A DNA stretch of 64,000 nucleotides from Candidatus Sysuiplasma jiujiangense (lineage in GTDB: Archaea; Thermoplasmatota; Thermoplasmata; Sysuiplasmatales; Sysuiplasmataceae): positions 32,806 to 96,805 of the forward strand of contig JAHEAD010000008.1 of the NCBI GenBank assembly GCA_019721075.1, in the 5' to 3' direction. The notes under the pieces are model-generated. The model was not told the origin of the DNA and did not search any database. It worked only from the letters and a program-made list of their open reading frames with translations. Position numbers and translations under genes: made by a program. Below are positions 51,720 through 60,374 of the stretch, one piece after another (the first letter of the stretch is position 1; each line of letters starts with the position of its first letter).

Positions 51720-52463
51720 ATGTCGGAATTTGATCTGGAAGGTTCATTTCCAATGAGAAGTTCAATACTTCTCAGAGGACCTCCTGGAAGCGGAAAGACT
51801 GAGTTCCTTCTAGATCTTGCGAATCGCTGGCTTCTGAACAGAGAGAAAGTTCTTTACGTGGCTGTATCGACAAGCGGAGAAGAAATACTTTCGAGACTGA
51901 CCACCATGGCCGGTAGAGGAATACTGTCAGACCGACTCGTAATAATAGACTGCTACAGGAACAACCCAAGCGATTCAGGTGACAGGCTGATTGTGAACAT
52001 AAACGGGCTCTCGCATCTGGAGAGCATAACTCTGGCCATATCAACAGCGGTTGATGGACTGGGGAGTCCTGTCAGAATCATCTTTGACGGATTGTCCACT
52101 CTCTTTCTGCACAATGCTCCGCAAACGATGGCAAAATTCTTTCAGGTACTTTCAACCAGATCAAAAGGTGAGTTCGGTTTTATACTTTCATCCGTCGTAG
52201 AAGGTATGCATGAAAACATGACAATGAATACGCTTATGTCTCTTGCCGACGGTGTTATTGAGGTGGCAGTTGATTCGAACATGGCCAGATTCATCAGGGT
52301 AAGATACATCAAGGGAAGAGAGAGCAATCCGATTTGGTACCAATACAAGCTCAGGAACGGAAAAGTGGAGCTGAAAACAGCACATTTCGACGAAGGAAGC
52401 ACAGACGCAACTGACCGTAAGTTCGGAGATGGAAACATATACAAAAGAGGTGATTGGTTTTGA
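51720..52463 (+). CDS. KaiC-like RecA-fold ATPase 1
   Basis: A 247-residue single-domain RecA/KaiC-fold protein. Walker A GPPGSGKT is at residues 20-27 and a Walker B-like strand is VRIIFDGLSTL. The position after strand 2 that holds the catalytic Glu pair in KaiC reads VAVSTSGEE, so the acidic pair is shifted. The N-terminal GLDxxLGGG loop of KaiC is missing. ATG 51720 is chosen; a TTG at 51687 could start a leaderless form. Its stop overlaps the start of ATPase 2. Confidence 0.72.
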   Translation: MSEFDLEGSFPMRSSILLRGPPGSGKTEFLLDLANRWLLNREKVLYVAVSTSGEEILSRLTTMAGRGILSDRLVIIDCYRNNPSDSGDRLIVNINGLSHLESITLAISTAVDGLGSPVRIIFDGLSTLFLHNAPQTMAKFFQVLSTRSKGEFGFILSSVVEGMHENMTMNTLMSLADGVIEVAVDSNMARFIRVRYIKGRESNPIWYQYKLRNGKVELKTAHFDEGSTDATDRKFGDGNIYKRGDWF

Positions 52464-53176
52464 CGGATGTTTACACGACGGGCCGAATCAGAACCTACAT
52501 TGACGGATTTGACGAGATAATCGGAGGTGGCATTCCGGAGGGGAGCGTAGTATTGCTTTCCGGCCAGCCCGGTACAATGAAAACTTCCCTTGCATTCAGC
52601 ATCATTTACAATAACGCCGTCAGAAACAGATTTGGCTCCGTCTACCTATCCCTGGAACAGAAGAGAAGCAGCCTGATTCGGCAGATGAATGGAATGGGAA
52701 TGGATATAGAGAAACAGGAAAGTGTCAGGGTGATGGACCTTAGCGGCATCAGGGAAGAACTCGAAAAAGCAGAAAGGGACGAAACAGTTATTACCGTTCT
52801 CAAGGAACACATCGAGAAGAGCATAAAGGATTCGGGCTGCAGGATATTTGTACTCGATTCTCTGAACGTGATAGACATTTCTGCCGGTTTGACTTCAAGA
52901 AGAAGTCAGATATACTTCCTGTTTGAGTGGCTGCGGGAAACGAATCTGACATCTTTTTTAATATCCGAAAGCAGCGCAGATGAAATACTCGACAGCGGAA
53001 GGGAAGAAGGTTACCTTTCTGACGGCATTATTCACCTCAGTCTGTCCTCCGAGGATGAAAATGCGGTACGAAGAAGAATCAGATGCGCGAAAATGAGAGG
53101 AACAAACCACGACACTTCATTCTATTCCCTACAATTTGTCAACGGAAAATTCGCAGTCACGCAATCTATGAGTTGA
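52460..53176 (+). CDS. KaiC-like RecA-fold ATPase 2
   Basis: A 238-residue protein with the classical KaiC-like opening IDGFDEIIGGGIPEGS, Walker A GQPGTMKT (35-42), the catalytic-Glu position retained in VYLSLEQKRS, and Walker B CRIFVLDSLNVID. The start is TTG 52460, overlapping the preceding TGA, with AGAGGTGA seven bases upstream. Of the three paralogues this is the one with the most complete ATPase motifs. Relatives include archaeal KaiC-like proteins and ArlH. Confidence 0.78.
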   Translation: MTDVYTTGRIRTYIDGFDEIIGGGIPEGSVVLLSGQPGTMKTSLAFSIIYNNAVRNRFGSVYLSLEQKRSSLIRQMNGMGMDIEKQESVRVMDLSGIREELEKAERDETVITVLKEHIEKSIKDSGCRIFVLDSLNVIDISAGLTSRRSQIYFLFEWLRETNLTSFLISESSADEILDSGREEGYLSDGIIHLSLSSEDENAVRRRIRCAKMRGTNHDTSFYSLQFVNGKFAVTQSMS

Positions 53177-53181
53177 GCATT

Positions 53182-54414
53182 ATGGCGGATTTACAGTTCT
53201 GTCCAGTTTGCGGATATGCGTTGAGACGGCATGAAATGCAGTGCGGCCGGTGCGGCGAGGATTTTTCAGGCGGAACAAAGGGGGATGAAGAAAACAGGAA
53301 CAGAGGAAAAGGAGACACAGACAGATGGAGCGGAGATTATACAATTGAGGCAATAAGCTTTGGGCGCGTGGCAGCTGGTTCGGGTGTCAGGGAGATCAAC
53401 CCAAATGAAGGAGTTCAGGAAAAGAAAACATCATCCTTCCATTCCGGCAAAAAAGAGGCCACCGGTGACGATTCGGGTATGGTAGAGGAATTGAGAAGAA
53501 AGATTGACGAAATGAACCGGATGGTGGCAAATCTCACAAAACCAGCGCGGAATACCGCTGAAACCGCTGCCGATGGTCCTTCCGGCAGCACAGCTGACAG
53601 GGAGCGGCTGAAAAGGAGACCGTGGAACAGAAATGATCCTGAGTTCAGGGCGATGGTGAACATGCATCTTGCCAGGATAGCCGGCATGGAGGGCTCACGC
53701 CCAGAGGCCACGCATTCGCGTGCTGTGAGATATCTGCCTTTCATTTCACAGGATATGATAAGGCCTGGAATAGCTGATGATTCGGTGGTGCTGTTTGTCG
53801 GCCCTGCCGGGACAATGAAATCAACAGCTGCAATGACTGCGGGACTCGATATTGCAAGAATATCATCAAGACCGCTGCTCTACGTTCTCCTCAATGATTC
53901 TGCGTCCAGATTCCTGGCAAAAGTCATACGCGCCGGCATCCTGCAAAATGAAGAGAAAAGACTCGTCCGCATCATAGACGGAAGGGAAATCAGGCAAAAT
54001 ACAACCGACTGGGAAGGGAACTGGCAGAAAATACTGATGGAGTATATGAAGAGAGAACTGGGAAAACAGAAATACTCGGCCGTCGTCCTCGACAATATCA
54101 ATTCATTCACTTCGATGGTAACATCGGAGAGACCACGCAAATCGGTGTTTGACTATTTCGAATGGTGCAGGGAAAGTGGTCTGATATGTATTGCGATAAG
54201 AGAAGGAAGCTATGCATCGGCCCTTCGTGAGAGAACTGCGGAAGCTTATCTTGCTGACGGCGTGGTGCAGTTTTCGTCAAGGCAGACGGAAGACGGGAAT
54301 ACGATGCCTGTTTTCAGGGTCCTCAAGATGAGGGGGTCCGAGATAGATACGGGTTATTATGCGATTCAGCTGAGCTCCGGTGCCCTGAAGTTCGTTCCGG
54401 CAGTTGCGATTTGA
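53182..54414 (+). CDS. Zinc-ribbon/KaiC-like ATPase 3
   Basis: A 410-residue protein: N-terminal zinc ribbon (C7, C10, C21, C24), a low-complexity charged linker with a coiled-coil segment (about 98-120), then a KaiC-like domain with Walker A GPAGTMKS (207-214) and Walker B YSAVVLDNINSF. The strand-2 catalytic Glu position is replaced (YVLLNDSASR), so hydrolysis may be weak or absent. ATG 53182 lies six bases after the ATPase 2 stop; the frame upstream overlaps that gene and is not used. The 3' end overlaps galT by 49 bases. Confidence 0.75.
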   Translation: MADLQFCPVCGYALRRHEMQCGRCGEDFSGGTKGDEENRNRGKGDTDRWSGDYTIEAISFGRVAAGSGVREINPNEGVQEKKTSSFHSGKKEATGDDSGMVEELRRKIDEMNRMVANLTKPARNTAETAADGPSGSTADRERLKRRPWNRNDPEFRAMVNMHLARIAGMEGSRPEATHSRAVRYLPFISQDMIRPGIADDSVVLFVGPAGTMKSTAAMTAGLDIARISSRPLLYVLLNDSASRFLAKVIRAGILQNEEKRLVRIIDGREIRQNTTDWEGNWQKILMEYMKRELGKQKYSAVVLDNINSFTSMVTSERPRKSVFDYFEWCRESGLICIAIREGSYASALRERTAEAYLADGVVQFSSRQTEDGNTMPVFRVLKMRGSEIDTGYYAIQLSSGALKFVPAVAI

Positions 54415-55430
54415 CTGCCTTCGGACTGCTGCCTTAATGCGGTACTGAGATGAATCGTCGCATTTTCCGGCGAAATTGAATTTATGTAGAAACCGGTACC
54501 CTTCTCGAAACCTGCTATTCTGCTGACGGTTGGTATAATCTCAATATGCCAGTGATAATATGGACATCCGATACTATTAACTGGCGATGTGTGGATATAA
54601 AAATTGTACGGCGGATCGTCCAGAACAGAATAAAGGGCGTAAAGTGACTTTTGAAGCAGCGCCGCAAGATCTGAAGCTTCATCATGGGTGCATTCCGCAA
54701 ATGACGGGCAGTGCCTTTTCGGCAGAATCATGAGTTCATAGGGGTATTTGGAGGCGAACGGTGCGATGCAGATGAAGGAATTGTTATCAAACACGACCCT
54801 TTTGGCCTGCTGAATCTCCTCTCTTATTATAGAGTCATAGATGCAATCTCCACCCATGTCCGTAAAATAGTTCTCCGCGCCCCTCAACTCACTTGCGACA
54901 TATACAGGTATCATCGGCGTCGCTATAATCTGGCTGTGGGGATGCTCGAGGGATGCACCTGCCTCAGAGCCATGGTTTTCGAATACGAGTATGTATTTGA
55001 ATCGCCTGTCCCTGGACAGATCTGTGACGCGCTCTCTGTACATCTGTATGAGTTCCCTTACCTGGCTGTGAGACTGCAGGGCTATTGGTTTTGAGTGCTC
55101 TGGCGACTCTATTACTACCTCATGACATCCTATTCCTGTTATATCGGTGAAAACCGATCTGGAATTCTTTTCCAGTTTTCCTTCGATCCTCAGTGCCGGA
55201 AACTTGTTTGGGACTGTTCTTATCCACCATCCGGGGCCATCCGGTACTGTGCTAACACGCCTGAAAGCATAGATCTCAGGAGGGGTCAGCCTCTCATTTC
55301 CTTCGCAAAAAACACATGTGCCTTCTCTGACTGGCGCATGCGGCCTAACGAAGTCACGGGGTCTTTTTGCTCTCTCCTCCGAAATCACCACCCAAGTGTC
55401 CGTCACGTAATCTTTCCTAATCTCGGACAA
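54366..55430 (-). CDS. galT: Galactose-1-phosphate uridylyltransferase
   Basis: A 354-residue HIT-superfamily enzyme. The nucleophile His is in LEHPHSQI; CVFCEGNE carries the zinc-binding CxxC, NKFPAL and VFENHGSEAG are conserved, and YHWHIEIIP provides the second-half histidines. It exchanges UMP between UDP-glucose and galactose 1-phosphate; archaeal enzymes of this type can serve other sugar phosphates, and the adjacent glycogen synthase and nucleotidyltransferase suggest sugar-nucleotide supply. Monocistronic, convergent with the KaiC-like operon. Confidence 0.92.
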   Translation of the reverse strand: MSEIRKDYVTDTWVVISEERAKRPRDFVRPHAPVREGTCVFCEGNERLTPPEIYAFRRVSTVPDGPGWWIRTVPNKFPALRIEGKLEKNSRSVFTDITGIGCHEVVIESPEHSKPIALQSHSQVRELIQMYRERVTDLSRDRRFKYILVFENHGSEAGASLEHPHSQIIATPMIPVYVASELRGAENYFTDMGGDCIYDSIIREEIQQAKRVVFDNNSFICIAPFASKYPYELMILPKRHCPSFAECTHDEASDLAALLQKSLYALYSVLDDPPYNFYIHTSPVNSIGCPYYHWHIEIIPTVSRIAGFEKGTGFYINSISPENATIHLSTALRQQSEGSQIATAGTNFRAPELS

Positions 55431-55808
55431 TTAGTACGTTCCTCCGCAAAATCATTGTGAATTCCACAGAATACATCAGGTGAAGCCAATAACGATTAGC
55501 GGTATTTATGTATTTTTTCAGATCGCTTCAGTTCTCCAAAGAATGGAATACCGTCTGGTGTAAGCCTGAAGGATCAAAGGTTTTGCAGGAAGCAGTTTTC
55601 GCTGCCATTGTTACGCTGCATTACGGGCAGGTCAGAATAAATGCGAAAAACAGGCATTATCTGTTCGGAGAGTGAGACTGGTTCGGGAACAGCGTGCCGG
55701 GAACCTGGTGCAGGATAATACAGGGGGAAGGTTCACGGTAAGACAATTCATCCCGAATGGAATATATAAGCGTGAATGGATGCAGAGGCGGAATAACAGG
55801 GATTCCTG
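55431..55808. other. Intergenic region with the receiver-gene promoter
   Basis: Divergent region between galT and the receiver. GGAATATATAAGCG (about 55759-55772) is a clear TATA box for the rightward gene, predicting a start near 55792 and a leader of under 20 bases. The remaining 300 bases show no gene, tRNA or repeat that I can support. Confidence 0.5.
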
Positions 55809-56168
55809 ATGAAAGTTCTTGTTGTAGACGATTCGTCGCTTACGAGAGCAGCCATGGTTGCCGCCCTTTCTGCATATAACTACGAGATAGTGGCAGAGGG
55901 ACAGGATGGCGACGACGCCGTCAGGCTCTACAAAGACAGGAAACCTGATGTTATTCTTATTGACCTGGCTATGCCGAACAAGGATGGGTTGGAGGCAATA
56001 AAGGAGATCCTCGAATTTGATCCGCAGGCAAAAATAGTTGCGATCAGTGCGCTCTATGACAGGAGCATGCAGAAGAGGGCGATTGAACTTGGCGCTGCTT
56101 CCTACATTGTCAAGCCTTTTGAACTCACTGAACTAATCTCGGTAATGGGCAAATTCGAGAAGCAATAG
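55809..56168 (+). CDS. CheY-like stand-alone response regulator
   Basis: A 119-residue receiver domain without output domain. Acidic pocket D7 and D8, phospho-acceptor D52 (VILIDLAMPNKDG), S80 (VAISALYD) and K102 (YIVKPFE) are all present. It can accept phosphate from a histidine kinase; the only one in the window is the multi-GAF kinase at 47132-51469. CheA and other chemotaxis genes are not present. Transcribed from a strong TATA box; endonuclease IV follows 12 bases later and may be co-transcribed. Confidence 0.92.
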   Translation: MKVLVVDDSSLTRAAMVAALSAYNYEIVAEGQDGDDAVRLYKDRKPDVILIDLAMPNKDGLEAIKEILEFDPQAKIVAISALYDRSMQKRAIELGAASYIVKPFELTELISVMGKFEKQ

Positions 56169-56180
56169 TATGGTGAGTTA

Positions 56181-57020
56181 ATGCTTCTTGGAGCTCATGT
56201 TGGCATAGGGGGCGGATTCTCGAAAGCCGTATCGTCCGGCATATCTATTAACGCGGATGCAATTCAGGTGTTCACCAGGAATCAGATGCAGTGGAAGGCA
56301 AAACCTATCGATGAAGGTGATGCCGAACTTTTCAAAACTGCATTCCGGGAAAGCGGATTGAAGAGTGTCGTCGCCCACGGTTCATATCTTACAAATCTGG
56401 CAAGCAGCGAACAAACCACGGCCGATAAATCGGTCGAGGCGGTTATCGACGAAATTTGCAGATGTGACCTTCTTGGCATACACACTTATGTTTTCCACCC
56501 CGGCAGCCATGTTGGTGCTGGTGAGGAAAAAGGACTCAGAAGAGAGGCGGAAAATCTAATAAAGATACTTGATGCAACATCCGGTTGTAAGGTCAAACTC
56601 GCACTTGAAACGATGGCCGGCCAGGGGAATATCATCTGCAGCAGGCTGGAATCCATTGCTGAAGTCCTGAAGAGCGTGGACTCAGTGAGGCTGGGTGTCT
56701 GCGTGGATACTTGCCACATCTTTGCAGCCGGTTACGACATAACAGATAAATCCGGATTTGACAGGTTTATGAACAGTTTCAGAAAAACAATAGGCATTAG
56801 AAGGCTGATTGCGGTACATCTGAACGACTCAAAAACAGAACTTGGCAGTCATGTAGACCGGCACGAGAATATAGGAAAGGGGAAAATTGGAATTGCAGGG
56901 TTCCGGGCCGTTATGAACACTGATGCTCTGTCAAAAATTCCGATGCTGCTTGAAACACCGGGGGGGGAAAGGGTCTATGCGCGCGAAATCAGGCTCCTCC
57001 GGGGGCTTGTGAAGAAGTGA
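56181..57020 (+). CDS. nfo: Endonuclease IV (AP endonuclease)
   Basis: A 279-residue TIM-barrel nuclease. Conserved features: GAHVGIGGG at the N-terminus, FTRNQMQWK, VVAHGSYLTNLAS, FHPGSHVGAG, LALETMAGQG, GVCVDTCHIFAAGYD, VHLNDSKTELGSHVDRHENIGKG and the final MLLETPGG, which together hold the three zinc ions. It incises abasic sites, complementing the Ogg glycosylase at 31571-32521. Its 3' end overlaps glgA by 32 bases. Confidence 0.95.
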   Translation: MLLGAHVGIGGGFSKAVSSGISINADAIQVFTRNQMQWKAKPIDEGDAELFKTAFRESGLKSVVAHGSYLTNLASSEQTTADKSVEAVIDEICRCDLLGIHTYVFHPGSHVGAGEEKGLRREAENLIKILDATSGCKVKLALETMAGQGNIICSRLESIAEVLKSVDSVRLGVCVDTCHIFAAGYDITDKSGFDRFMNSFRKTIGIRRLIAVHLNDSKTELGSHVDRHENIGKGKIGIAGFRAVMNTDALSKIPMLLETPGGERVYAREIRLLRGLVKK

Positions 57021-58389
57021 TGCTTGAATATATTTCCAGATACTTCTTTGCAGAAACTTCCCATGAGAAATCACGTCCCATGCAGTTTCCCACAACCGAC
57101 CTCCATAACTCAGGGGAGGAATAAACAGAGACTGCTTCGGAAAGTGCATCTGCGAGCTGTTCATGATTTTCATCAACAAAGACGAACCCCTCCCCTTCGC
57201 CCGTATCCTGATCGAACTGGGATACCGAGTCCGCAAGTCCTCCTGTCTTTCTAACAACAGGGACGGTTCCGTATCGCATGCTTATCATCTGGCTCAGACC
57301 GCATGGTTCGAATCTTGATGGCATTACAAATATGTCCCCTCCTGCGTAAAGCCGATGCGCCAGCCTTTCGTCGAACCGCAGGACAGCCCTTATACCGGGT
57401 GTCGAGGAGGCTATGTCACGTATCCTCTTCATGAGGTCCTCGTCACCTGTTCCCAGAACAATCAGCTGGAAGCCGTCTTCTATTTCGCCGAGCGCGTCAA
57501 GCAGCAGGTCAATGCCTTTCTGTCTCCACAGTCTCCCAATCGATACGATCAGGGGTCTTCTTACCTGGGGAAGCGAGAATTCTCTCTGAACACGGCTTTT
57601 GCATACAGACTTGCCGGAAATATCACCCCTGCTGTAGTTCGAAGGTATCATAGTATCGGTTGCAGGATTCCACATGTTGTAGTCGATGCCGTTGAGAACT
57701 CCCCTCAGCTTGTAACTTTCCTTTCTGAGTATTCCGTCCATTTTAAAACCGTATTCCGGCGTCTGAATTTCCCGGCTGTAACTGGGACTTACGGTAACGA
57801 GTGCGTCGGAATAAACGATTCCTGCCTTCATTGAACTTACATTTCCATAAAATTCAATGCCATCGATGAAGAAATACGAGTGATCTATACCTATAGTATC
57901 CATGAGCGAAGGGCTGTAGTTACCCTGGAATTCAAGATTGTGAATAGTGAACACGGAGCGTACGGAGGCTCTGTTCTGCTTGAGAAGCAGTGGCACATAT
58001 CCTGTCTGCCAGTCGTTGCAGTGTGCTATTTCATAGTTACCGCCGGATATCAGTTTGGCAGAAGCCGCCGAAAAATGGGCGAACCTTACAGGATCGTCCT
58101 CATATCCATACATCCGTGGTCTGCCGAATAGCTCGGGATTCCTTATCTTCAGTGCACGCCACGATCCTACATTCTCAGCTGAGATCTTGAATACCAGTCC
58201 GTTCAGGCTGATGGTTTCAGCCTGTTCATTTGGCACTGATGTCCCGCCGTCTGCATTGTAATCAGGTGTTATGACATCGACAGAATGCCCCATGGAAGAA
58301 AGCGTGTTGGAAAGCGAGTATACATAATCTGCAAGGCCCCCTGTCTTTGAAAACGGAAGCGCTTCAGCGGATACTACTGCAATTTTCAT
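56989..58389 (-). CDS. glgA: Glycogen/starch synthase, GT5 family
   Basis: A 466-residue GT-B glycosyltransferase. The nucleotide-sugar motif KTGGLADY is at residues 15-22, and the C-terminal domain carries SIGRLWRQKGIDLLLDAL and MPSRFEPCGLSQMISMRYG. It extends alpha-1,4-glucan from ADP- or UDP-glucose. ATG 58389 begins the conserved core; the frame runs 57 codons further upstream without similarity. Fits a glycogen role together with galT and the sugar nucleotidyltransferase; a functional branching enzyme is not evident in the window. Confidence 0.93.
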   Translation of the reverse strand: MKIAVVSAEALPFSKTGGLADYVYSLSNTLSSMGHSVDVITPDYNADGGTSVPNEQAETISLNGLVFKISAENVGSWRALKIRNPELFGRPRMYGYEDDPVRFAHFSAASAKLISGGNYEIAHCNDWQTGYVPLLLKQNRASVRSVFTIHNLEFQGNYSPSLMDTIGIDHSYFFIDGIEFYGNVSSMKAGIVYSDALVTVSPSYSREIQTPEYGFKMDGILRKESYKLRGVLNGIDYNMWNPATDTMIPSNYSRGDISGKSVCKSRVQREFSLPQVRRPLIVSIGRLWRQKGIDLLLDALGEIEDGFQLIVLGTGDEDLMKRIRDIASSTPGIRAVLRFDERLAHRLYAGGDIFVMPSRFEPCGLSQMISMRYGTVPVVRKTGGLADSVSQFDQDTGEGEGFVFVDENHEQLADALSEAVSVYSSPELWRSVVGNCMGRDFSWEVSAKKYLEIYSSITSSQAPGGA

Positions 58390-58494
58390 TAACTCCCAGT
58401 CCTCATTGTAACATTGCAAAGCGTTGATCTGTTTACACTTACAGCCGATAAAGCGACCAATTATTATAATTCTCTTCGTACTGTCATGCTGCAT

Positions 58495-58905
58495 ATGACG
58501 GGATTTACACACCGGTTTCCTGTAAACTGGGTAGACACTGATGCACTTTCGGTTGTGCATTTCTCAAACTACTTCAGATATTTTGAAAAGACTGAGGATG
58601 CGTTCTACAGTAGCCTCGAATCAGAGGAAAGAGAATTGCTGAAAAGACTTCAGGTCTCTTTCCCGAGGGTGGATGTTCACTGCACCTACAGATCACCGCT
58701 TAGATACGGGGACATTGCGGAGGTCGAGATATCCCTGGAAGGCATGACAGACAAATCCGTAAAACTGCATTTTGAAATCAGGAATGCAAGCCGAAAAGTG
58801 GATTCGGCATCAGGCCATATAACCCTCGTCTGCGTTGACACGAGTAACTGGAAGGCTGTCAGCATCCCTGAAAAGTTGAGGGAGATCTACAGGAAACTCG
58901 GCTGA
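58495..58905 (+). CDS. Hot-dog fold acyl-CoA thioesterase (4HBT family)
   Basis: A 136-residue 4-hydroxybenzoyl-CoA thioesterase-like protein: FPVNWVDTDALSVVHFSNYFRYFEKTEDAFY contains the catalytic Asp and the long hot-dog helix, and HCTYRSPLRYGDIAEVEI is also typical. It hydrolyses acyl-CoA, chain unknown. TTATTATAATTC is centred about 28 bases before ATG 58495, favouring that leaderless start over ATG 58486. Confidence 0.85.
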   Translation: MTGFTHRFPVNWVDTDALSVVHFSNYFRYFEKTEDAFYSSLESEERELLKRLQVSFPRVDVHCTYRSPLRYGDIAEVEISLEGMTDKSVKLHFEIRNASRKVDSASGHITLVCVDTSNWKAVSIPEKLREIYRKLG

Positions 58906-58912
58906 GACATGC

Positions 58913-60094
58913 CTACTTCAGCGAATTTGTCCTGATCTGAACGAGAGCCATCAAAGTAGCAGCCAGAGCAGATGTGATGAAGGCATACAGATAAGATGCA
59001 AAAATATTGAACGTGAATAAAATTCCCATAAGCAAATTGGACGAAAACAGTCCTATGCTCCTCCATGCTCCAAGACTGCCCATGCCACGCGAGATGCGGT
59101 GTGGTGCGGCGAGCAGCGCTGCAACAACAGGTTCAAATGTTTCTATGCTTCCCGTGCCAACGCCAAGAAGAGCTGCTGAGAGATAGAAAGAAAAAAGTCC
59201 AAAGTGGTAAAGGTAGGCTATGCCTATTGACAGGGAACCTATTGCCGCAATCGAGTAGCCGAACATCCAGAGTCCTCCGGCGGGCTTCAATCTTCTCGAG
59301 CCGAAGAAATAGCCTGATAAACCCGATGCGCCGAGAAAAATTGCATAGGTGAGGAGACCTAATGAATAGCTGTTCTCGACCCTTGCGACTGTGATTATCG
59401 GAAAACCCAGGCTGTAGTAGCTGAAACCGAAGAGACCGGCTGAGACCAGAAACAGTTTCATTGCTGAATCATTCTCCACCTGATTCACATTCTGTCCGTG
59501 AAAATTTTTGCTGAATTCCGTATTTCTGTTTTCCCTGACCAAGGAAAGAGAAAGGGACGAAACCAGTATCGGAATTACAGTAAGAAGCATAACGAGTGAG
59601 ATACTGAAATTGGCATAGACAAGAAAGAAGGCTATAACAGTTGAAAGCATCCCCCCGCCCACATCCAGCAGATGCAGGAAACCAAATATCCTGGGACGTT
59701 CCATCGTGTCTGACTGTTCGGCAAGCAATGCCCGCCTTGGAGGAGAACGGAAATTTCTTGACCACCAGCCACCAAGATAGAGACCGGAACTTTCCAGTAT
59801 ATTTGCAGGTAGACCGCTGAATGAAAGGAGCGGAATCAGCAGATTGCCTGCGAGGGAGAGTTTCTTTTTGCTGAACCTGTCACCGAGACGTCCTCCAATG
59901 TAAGAAAATAGCGATCCCACTCCATATGAAAATGACATCAGGAGGCCGAAAACATAGGCTGGCTGCTTCAGGATAAAAGTGACAAAAATAGGAAAGAGAC
60001 CGATGACTGCCTGGTAACCCAAGTCGGCAAAGAATGCCGATAGCGATATCAACAATACTTCTCTCGTAAGCCATGCAGCTGTCTTGACAGCCAT
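58913..60094 (-). CDS. MFS transporter
   Basis: A 393-residue permease with about 12 hydrophobic segments. The cytosolic loop between helices 2 and 3 has YIGGRLGDRFSKKKL, the usual MFS motif A (GxLxDRxGRR-like). Loop 6 contains a hydrophilic stretch (NRNTEFSKNFHGQNVNQVEN). Substrate unknown. ATG 60094 has TAATATATC about 24-26 bases upstream (leaderless). It converges on the thioesterase gene with an 8-base gap. Confidence 0.9.
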   Translation of the reverse strand: MAVKTAAWLTREVLLISLSAFFADLGYQAVIGLFPIFVTFILKQPAYVFGLLMSFSYGVGSLFSYIGGRLGDRFSKKKLSLAGNLLIPLLSFSGLPANILESSGLYLGGWWSRNFRSPPRRALLAEQSDTMERPRIFGFLHLLDVGGGMLSTVIAFFLVYANFSISLVMLLTVIPILVSSLSLSLVRENRNTEFSKNFHGQNVNQVENDSAMKLFLVSAGLFGFSYYSLGFPIITVARVENSYSLGLLTYAIFLGASGLSGYFFGSRRLKPAGGLWMFGYSIAAIGSLSIGIAYLYHFGLFSFYLSAALLGVGTGSIETFEPVVAALLAAPHRISRGMGSLGAWRSIGLFSSNLLMGILFTFNIFASYLYAFITSALAATLMALVQIRTNSLK

Positions 60095-60374
60095 AACGGG
60101 TTCATTAACTGTTTGATATATTACGGTTGGTAAAACGGATGTTTTTAGTGCGCATCTTCTGATGGTGCCTGCGCTTCCTTCAGGTCAGAGCCTGACAGGG
60201 GGCACCCGGAAAAGTGAAAAATGCAATAAGCTGGTTTCATTGCATTCTCGGGAATGAAAGTTGTCGTAACTTCTCTTTGGAAAGAATGATATACAGCACG
60301 ATCCGTATAATACGCCGTGACGATAGCTTAAACGGTTGGATATTTAGCAGATAACGTGGGCTGGCAGTGATCAA

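Noticed and set aside
53083..53181. Longer N-terminus for the zinc-ribbon/KaiC-like protein
   Set aside because: The additional 33 codons overlap the end of the upstream ATPase gene and show no fold; the zinc ribbon begins right after ATG 53182.
57300..57330. GGTTCGAATC, the T-loop consensus of a tRNA
   Set aside because: It lies within the glgA coding sequence (encoding RFEPCGL on the other strand) and no acceptor, D or anticodon arm can be built around it.
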